Shown piece after piece: positions 59,108-64,000 of a stretch of DNA of 64,000 nt. This DNA is from Diplocarpon mali. Lineage: Eukaryota; Ascomycota; Leotiomycetes; Helotiales; Drepanopezizaceae. The DNA is taken from assembly GCA_024741835.1 (NCBI GenBank), contig JAENRP010000001.1, forward strand, positions 1 through 64,000. Reading direction: 5' to 3'. Below the pieces are notes generated by a model, which saw nothing but the letters and a program-made list of their open reading frames with translations, searched no databases and was not told the DNA's origin. The stretch's first letter is position 1, and the number at the start of each line of letters is the position of its first letter. A program made the position numbers and the translations under genes.

Positions 59108-59432
59108 TCAAAGCACATGTTTCCATTCCCCGGGACATAAATCGCACTGCTCCTTGACAGGCATCTTATCGGTGCTGTGAAAGCATGTCCTTAGACCATC
59201 AAAGATTCCATTTATACCTGTGGAGTCACGAAATACAAGGCTTGGAGGTTGAATTTGTGAGAAACGTATTGTGGAATTGTCTATACTATTTAAATAAACC
59301 GTAAGCCTTAGGAGAGCGCCATCGCTGGATACGGATTTTGATTTTCCCTGAGCCTCTCTGTGGAAATCATTCTTCTCATCCCCCAGATTGAAAAGTGTTT
59401 CCTTTGGAATAACCCAATTCTCGGGCATCCCC
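59108..59432 (-). other. Out-of-frame coding-like extension of the 2EXR gene
   Basis: Directly past the stop of the 2EXR gene, another minus-strand frame, open from 59548, continues to 59108. It reads protein-like (GMPENWVIPKETLFNLGDEK and onward). No intron joins the two. A one-base shift near 59440-59470 would. It could be a former C-terminus lost by frameshift, a sequencing error, or chance. Confidence 0.3.
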
Positions 59433-61097
59433 TTAATGCTTGTTTTGCAGATAGTTGATCTTAGCATCTCGGAGAATATCCCCCAAGCTGTTAAGAGGAT
59501 GCAGCGCCACGTTTTCGATACTCTTGAGATTTCGAATGGTGTTTCCATAGTTACCGATGTTATTGGAAAATTGCGAAGTCTGAACGTAATCCATCAAGCT
59601 CTTACCATCTTGCCAAGGAAAGATTTTCTCGTCTTCGACTAGCTCTGAAAGCCATGCTCCTTGTCGGAACAGCAATCCCTTCTCCCAATGCACAATCTTC
59701 AGATCCTGTACGCCTTTAAACCATATTAGGGATCTGATCATCACATCAGACGATTCACCGGAGAATTCGTAGATCACTCGTTCAAGAAGGCTTCTCTCGT
59801 TGTGGGTAATCTGATTGATGCCACAGTCCCCCGTTATGAGATCACAAGAATGACTGCCTCGACATTGGTGACACTGTACGTATAAGTAGTCTCGGGACCA
59901 GTCGAAATAGACTCTCTGCGAGACTTGTCTCCGCAAGTGAGCGACGGAATAGGATCTCGGTCCAAAGGATAGCCGATACCACTTCAAAGCTACCACTCGA
60001 GATTCGTGACACGTGTGGAGGAGATTTGGGATGGTAGCTGCAGAGCGTACGTTATCATGCTTTTTCGAAAGCACAGTCTTCACCACCCTCGGCTCTGGAC
60101 GCGACAACTCCCATATCGTCAAGCGCAATTCGGTCGGAAGTCGAGAGAAGCATGCCGGAAGTCTCTTAAATAGTCCCATCTTCTTCTTTATTAACCGCTT
60201 GAACTTGGTGCTGGGGAAGAATCATCAGTATAAAATCCTTAAATTATACTCTTATCAGATGCTATTATTTCCGTACCTTTTTCTTTTCGGTTTGGTTTCA
60301 CCTGCGAATGTGGGAATAGAAAAGCTGTCGGTTGTTATCTTAACTGGAGCTCGGAAGATCTTGGATTTTATGTTTAATATGGGCCTGCTCGATGTGATTC
60401 CAGAGTTAGACGGCAATGAAGTCCGGATTTCGATCCCAGAAGCCTCATTGGAAGCTGAACCGGTGAGAAGCAATCTCTGTTTTCTCAAGAGTCTCTGACG
60501 AAGATATACGACAGAAGCTGTTGCTAATTCTGCCGACTTGGCTTGCAAGAACTCTGATGTTGAGGGAACGACAAGATGGGATCTTAGAGGCAGCGAGTCT
60601 CTTGTCTTAGTGCTGGCATCAGATGAAGTTGGTAACTTGGCCTTGGGTGTGTAAGTATCGGTCAACAGGGGCTTCGCGGATCCCAAAGAAAGCGCCGCGA
60701 TCTTGCTTGCAAGTTCCTGGAACTCCTCTCTCACAACAAGAATCCTGTACGGAGGTCCGTGAGCAATTCAAAAGATATTGTAGAGCTACAGATGAACCGC
60801 CCAGTCTCGACGATGTCATAACTTACGTTGAGTACTTCTGCTTTCCCTTGGTCGTATCTGTCATATTGAAATCTATCTCCGGAAGCTTTGGGAGAGCGCG
60901 ACCGCCAACGTAGATGGCACTATGTCCAAGTCAAAATCCTCAAAACATTTAGGCAAGGGGCATGAAACAAACCTTGCAGACGGAACAGGCACTACAGTCG
61001 CTGAGAAAGAGAAATTTCCCGTAATCTGCTGACTTCGAAGCCAATTTCCGAAGTTTGCGCTGGTTACCGGCATCCTCGATCGCGGTGTTGTTGCCAT
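59433..61097 (-). CDS. 2EXR-domain protein, four exons
   Basis: Exons 61097-60973, 60919-60827, 60744-60277 and 60210-59433, with introns of 53, 82 and 66 nt, join in one frame of 487 residues. The N-terminal 240 residues (MATTPRSRMPVTSANFGNW; ASAIYVGGRALPKLP; VVREEFQELASKIAALSLGS) match nothing I know. The C-terminal part holds a 2EXR domain, an F-box-like fungal fold: FSRLPTELRLTIWELSRPEP, then RVVKTV and LLHTCHESRVVALKWY. Members are widespread and expanded in Pezizomycotina, with no established biochemical role. The third splice (donor gtacgg, branch tactgat, acceptor ccccag) links the two halves and bridges an early stop. If it is not used, there are two genes 75 bp apart (61097-60255 and 60179-59433). 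Confidence 0.65.
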
Positions 61098-61291
61098 TGG
61101 GCGTGGTACTCCTGCGGTGGAGATAAAATTACTAGTCGTGCAGAGATCGAGAAATATCGAAATAAATTATGTCGACTAAGCTAGCCAAGTGCAGCGGCGA
61201 TGAAGCTTCCACAAAGTCAGGCGAGAAATCCACCTAGAGCTAGCCTCGATTAGACCTAGCACTTCATTTTCAAAATCCATTTCACAGATGT

Positions 61292-61310
61292 AAATGAAAA
61301 ATTTTCATTT
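61292..61310. repeat. 19-bp interrupted palindrome
   Basis: The arms AAATGAAAA and TTTTCATTT flank a single A, 195 bp upstream of the 2EXR gene start. It resembles the palindromes at 16350 and 21893. Confidence 0.5.
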
Positions 61311-61839
61311 TAAAGTCTATTATTTTGTTACCGATATCGTTGCTGAAATGCTTTGAAACTATGCGATCGCGGACAGGGCAAGGTGAATTGGGAATGATAT
61401 TTCGCGACACAATGTCACCACTTATCAAGACTCATCGTGCTTCAAACATGATCTTCTGAAAGTTAATCCTCCCGCTCGAACCAGATAAAATCACATGTCT
61501 CGAAAAGTATCAACCGAAATCCGGCCCAGAGAATAACAGCTCATTTACCTCAGTCGAGTCTATTTCTTGAGTGTACGATCTCGCTGGCAAATGAAGTCCA
61601 CTCTGATGTTCTGAAGAACCTCCCAAGAATTTGAAAACCTTCCCAAATGTAGCCTGACAGCAACTTTCAAGAAGTACCATGCCAACCGCTTAACTTTCTG
61701 CTTTTAATCACACCTTATAGATCCATTTGCCACTACGAAGAGAGTGGTTACAGGTCAGACTGGCGAGACATCCCAATACGAAAATGATTGTATTCTTGTA
61801 CTCCAAATGGACGGTAGTGAGTCTATTGAATCAAATTCA

Positions 61840-61990
61840 TGTGTATCATGTACTTGATCCTCGTAGCTGACTTTGGAGATCTAATTTGGAAGATATCACA
61901 TCCCATCGATCGAAGATTGACCGGGAGGCGTGAGAAACAAGCAGTAATTCGCCCCCTTCTCTTCGTGAAACACATTTTGGTAATTGCGAC
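61840..61990 (-). pseudogene. Possible relic of a second 2EXR domain
   Basis: The frame KRRGRITACFSRLPVNLRSM resembles the intact neighbour's LFKRLPACFSRLPTELRL at the domain start. It then loses similarity (MGCDIFQIRS) and ends soon after. It is short and could be chance; if real, it points to an old local duplication. Confidence 0.25.
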
Positions 61991-63028
61991 AAGAAAACTT
62001 TTACAAATGAGACTCCTATTTAACTTAAAATTGAAGAGAAACTCATACCTAGTAAACAACACTTTCCTTACGTTACCAAGAGTCTGCGAGGCACCATGTT
62101 ATAGCTGTCAGAATGAGGGCTTATGAGGGCCAACTCGAGAATCAGGCATCGGATACAAACTGGCTGAAGCGTAGGGGAGTCTTTCGAAGTCCTTTTTCAG
62201 GCAGCAGAAGGAAGAATAAAATCTTCGACAAATATAACAGGTCGTAGAGAGAACTCTAAAAACCAAATTTCGAGACCATCGAACTTACAATTGACGACTG
62301 ATGGCACGTTAGCCTCTGAAATAAGATCTCGGAGTAATCAAATCGGCTGGAGTATATTCCACTTAATCTCCCACCGATCTTTTTCTTATGATCCACCTTC
62401 TTCTCTGCTCCTGGTCTTCTATCTATGCTCGTCTTTCTTCGCAACATCTTGTTACTAACTTTGGTGAGTTTACTGATGTCGCAATAATTGAAGATATGTT
62501 TCGTTAGATTGACTTTGAGCTTGTTGGTGTGGAAACTGACCTGGTTATTGAGGGCAAGGATGGTCGAGACTATGCGGAGTAGAAAATGGCTTGGCTGCTT
62601 CAAATTAAGCGAGAATTAGCGTCGATTATTTCGTCTTAGCCTGAGCGTCTGGAAGTAGACCAGCCTACTGGATGAACTTATCGATTCGTAGCAGGGTCAC
62701 AAGCTTTGAGGAAGGGCTATCACGTCCTAGATTCGTTCAGCTCTCAGGAATGGCAATTTTCAGAACAAGAATCTTGCCCAGACAGACGTAAGGTAAGTAA
62801 GGGAGAGGGACCAAAAATGAACCAAGTCAATTTTTCGTGATTATTTAGAATAATGTCTTCATTTCACAAGCAGCAGCGGAGTTATATTCAGGAGTGTACC
62901 AGAGATTTTGGACCATTATCTCTAGTCTGTGGACGTTTCAGGAAACAGTTTGAAGATTTCCAAATTCTCTTCTCGTGTGGACCTTAGGGACTTCACTCTG
63001 CACTGCTCGTTCCCGCTTCAAGTCTTTA

Positions 63029-63260
63029 AAAGCTACCGGTAACTCCTTGCACTGTTAAAGCGAATATAGAGCGGAATGCGTGAAGCCTGGGGTCCATACA
63101 TAGTTTATATAGTGAGGATCCGGATTATTCCCAGTAATTCAAAGAAAGCTGCCGATAACTCCTTGCACTGTTAAAGCGAATATAGAGCGGAATGCGTGAA
63201 GCCTGGGGTCCATACATAGTTTATATAGTGAGGATCCGGATTATTCCCAGTAATTCAACC
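63029..63260. repeat. 116-bp tandem direct duplication
   Basis: 63029-63144 and 63145-63260 are nearly identical. They differ mainly at ACCGGT versus GCCGAT near the start and by small changes at the end (aaag versus accg). There is no coding signal in the unit. Confidence 0.9.
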
Positions 63261-63292
63261 GAAAGCTAGCCACGTATCCTATTGCTAATTCC

Positions 63293-63663
63293 TCATTGCT
63301 CTTTGAAGATCTTCGAAATGCCACGCTCTCCTACATTTCTCCACTTTAAATGCATCTCAGACGCCGTATTCTCTTCATCAAAGCCCAAGAGACCAGAGGA
63401 CCATCGAGATCCCCAGTCTTGAACAGCGACGATCTCTGAACGAAAAACATGCTTTTCTCGTGCGCTCACCGGCTGCCCCACAAACAACAACCCAGCTCTT
63501 CGAAGAAGCACTTCGAAAGCCACCATACTTTGCATGTAGCAGAGAGTTTTATATGTCACACTTCATAATCAAAATCTTACCCCACGCTCTCCAAATCCCA
63601 AGCCAGAGCTAGCGCCGCTTTCACGAATGCCACTGTTAATTTCTTTACAATATAAAATACCAT
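63293..63663 (-). CDS. Weak two-exon gene candidate, 105 aa
   Basis: Exon 63663-63581 and exon 63527-63293, joined over a 53-nt intron (gtaaga...gcaaag), read continuously from ATG: MVFYIVKKLTVAFVKAALAL, then a segment ending VGMVAFEVLLRRAGLLFVGQ and a polar tail. The N-terminal half is hydrophobic and could be a signal anchor or amphipathic helix. No family is recognised. It may be a fragment of a longer gene. The only support is clean splice sites and frame continuity. Confidence 0.3.
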
Positions 63664-64000
63664 TAACGATGGAGGATATGGAATGATATAGATCTGTGAA
63701 ATAAAATTGAAACTCTCTAAAGCTGTCTATGACGTCTCATTTCAATACCACTTTTTCTTCTTCGCCATAGCTACGACTTCTGAGTGAAGTCTAGCCAAAT
63801 GTAAACAATTGTAAGCGAGCGAATTACAAAACAATCAATTAAAAATCCGAATCCAAATATCCAGCATCCACCCCGTACTCTCGTGTGAAAAGGGTCCTTT
63901 CGTCCAGGCCCAGCATCCAAAAAGAAGTACATCTCTCGATTGTTTACATATCTGAACTTTTCCTTCTCTGCATATGTATACATATATAGCGAGCTCAAAG
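63664..64000. other. Window edge, nothing recognised
   Basis: A minus-strand frame (63998-63771) runs off the window without similarity. No other signal was seen. Confidence 0.4.

Larger units (their letters stand above)
61098..63028. other. Intergenic region with 2EXR-like scrap
   Basis: It contains a 19-bp palindrome at 61292-61310 and a minus-strand fragment resembling the start of a 2EXR domain near 61990-61840. A lysine-rich minus frame (62603-62256), ending next to a gtaagt donor, might be a gene exon but cannot be completed. Confidence 0.35.

Noticed and set aside
62256..62603. Minus-strand 115-aa lysine-rich frame ending beside a gtaagt
   Set aside because: It could be an exon, but no matching acceptor or upstream start gives a coherent protein, so it is not called as a gene.
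1..64000. Search for CRISPR arrays, bacterial-type operons and biosynthetic gene clusters
   Set aside because: Repeats present are tandem or transposon-derived without spacers. The genes are spliced eukaryotic genes of unrelated function, and no synthase or synthetase backbone gene is seen.

Overview
The window is nuclear DNA of a filamentous ascomycete (Pezizomycotina; possibly Leotiomycetes, but the class is inference). The reasons are: introns of about 45-290 nt with GTRNGT-like donors and CTRAC/TRCTAAT-like branch sites; a protein set typical of that group (short fungal phospholipase D, PDR-type ABC transporter, 2EXR-domain protein, rhamnogalacturonan acetylesterase, Crb2/Rad9-like BRCT protein); and an AT-rich repeat block whose decay looks like RIP (repeat-induced point mutation).

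Layout. 1-7230 is AT-rich, gene-free and made of decayed Ty1/copia retrotransposons: a + strand pol half (integrase C-terminus, RT, RNase H) flanked by short tandem repeats, and a - strand gag/protease/integrase-N-terminus half. From about 7.2 kb the composition becomes normal and genes begin: 6-phosphogluconolactonase (+), Gemin2/SIP1-like splicing factor (-), rhamnogalacturonan acetylesterase (+), a 280-bp Tc1-like MITE with perfect 43-bp inverted repeats, Gtr1/RagA GTPase (+), a small Cys-rich protein (+), phospholipase D (-) and a seven-exon PDR multidrug transporter (-). 27.6-38.0 kb is gene-poor; it holds one conserved fungal protein of unknown function (33740-34828) and a clean 173-bp solo LTR with target-site duplication. 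Then come a divergent pair of genome-maintenance genes (Crb2/Rad9-type BRCT protein, -, and CAF-1 p150, +), a PAF-acetylhydrolase-like lipase (-), a single-pass membrane protein with a Ser/Pro-rich stalk (+, beside a 24-base assembly gap), a secreted protein with three six-Cys modules (+), and a four-exon 2EXR-domain gene (-) that only appears as one gene after splicing. The last 3 kb has a 116-bp tandem duplication and one weak gene candidate.

The genes are mostly independent housekeeping or secreted/transport functions rather than a pathway cluster; I see no biosynthetic cluster, CRISPR array or convincing tRNA. Introns were placed by eye from frame continuity plus GT/AG and branch-like motifs, so their edges are predictions. 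The least explained items are the 362-aa conserved protein in the gene desert, the tandem repeats flanking the copia relic, and the spliced 2EXR gene with an out-of-frame tail.
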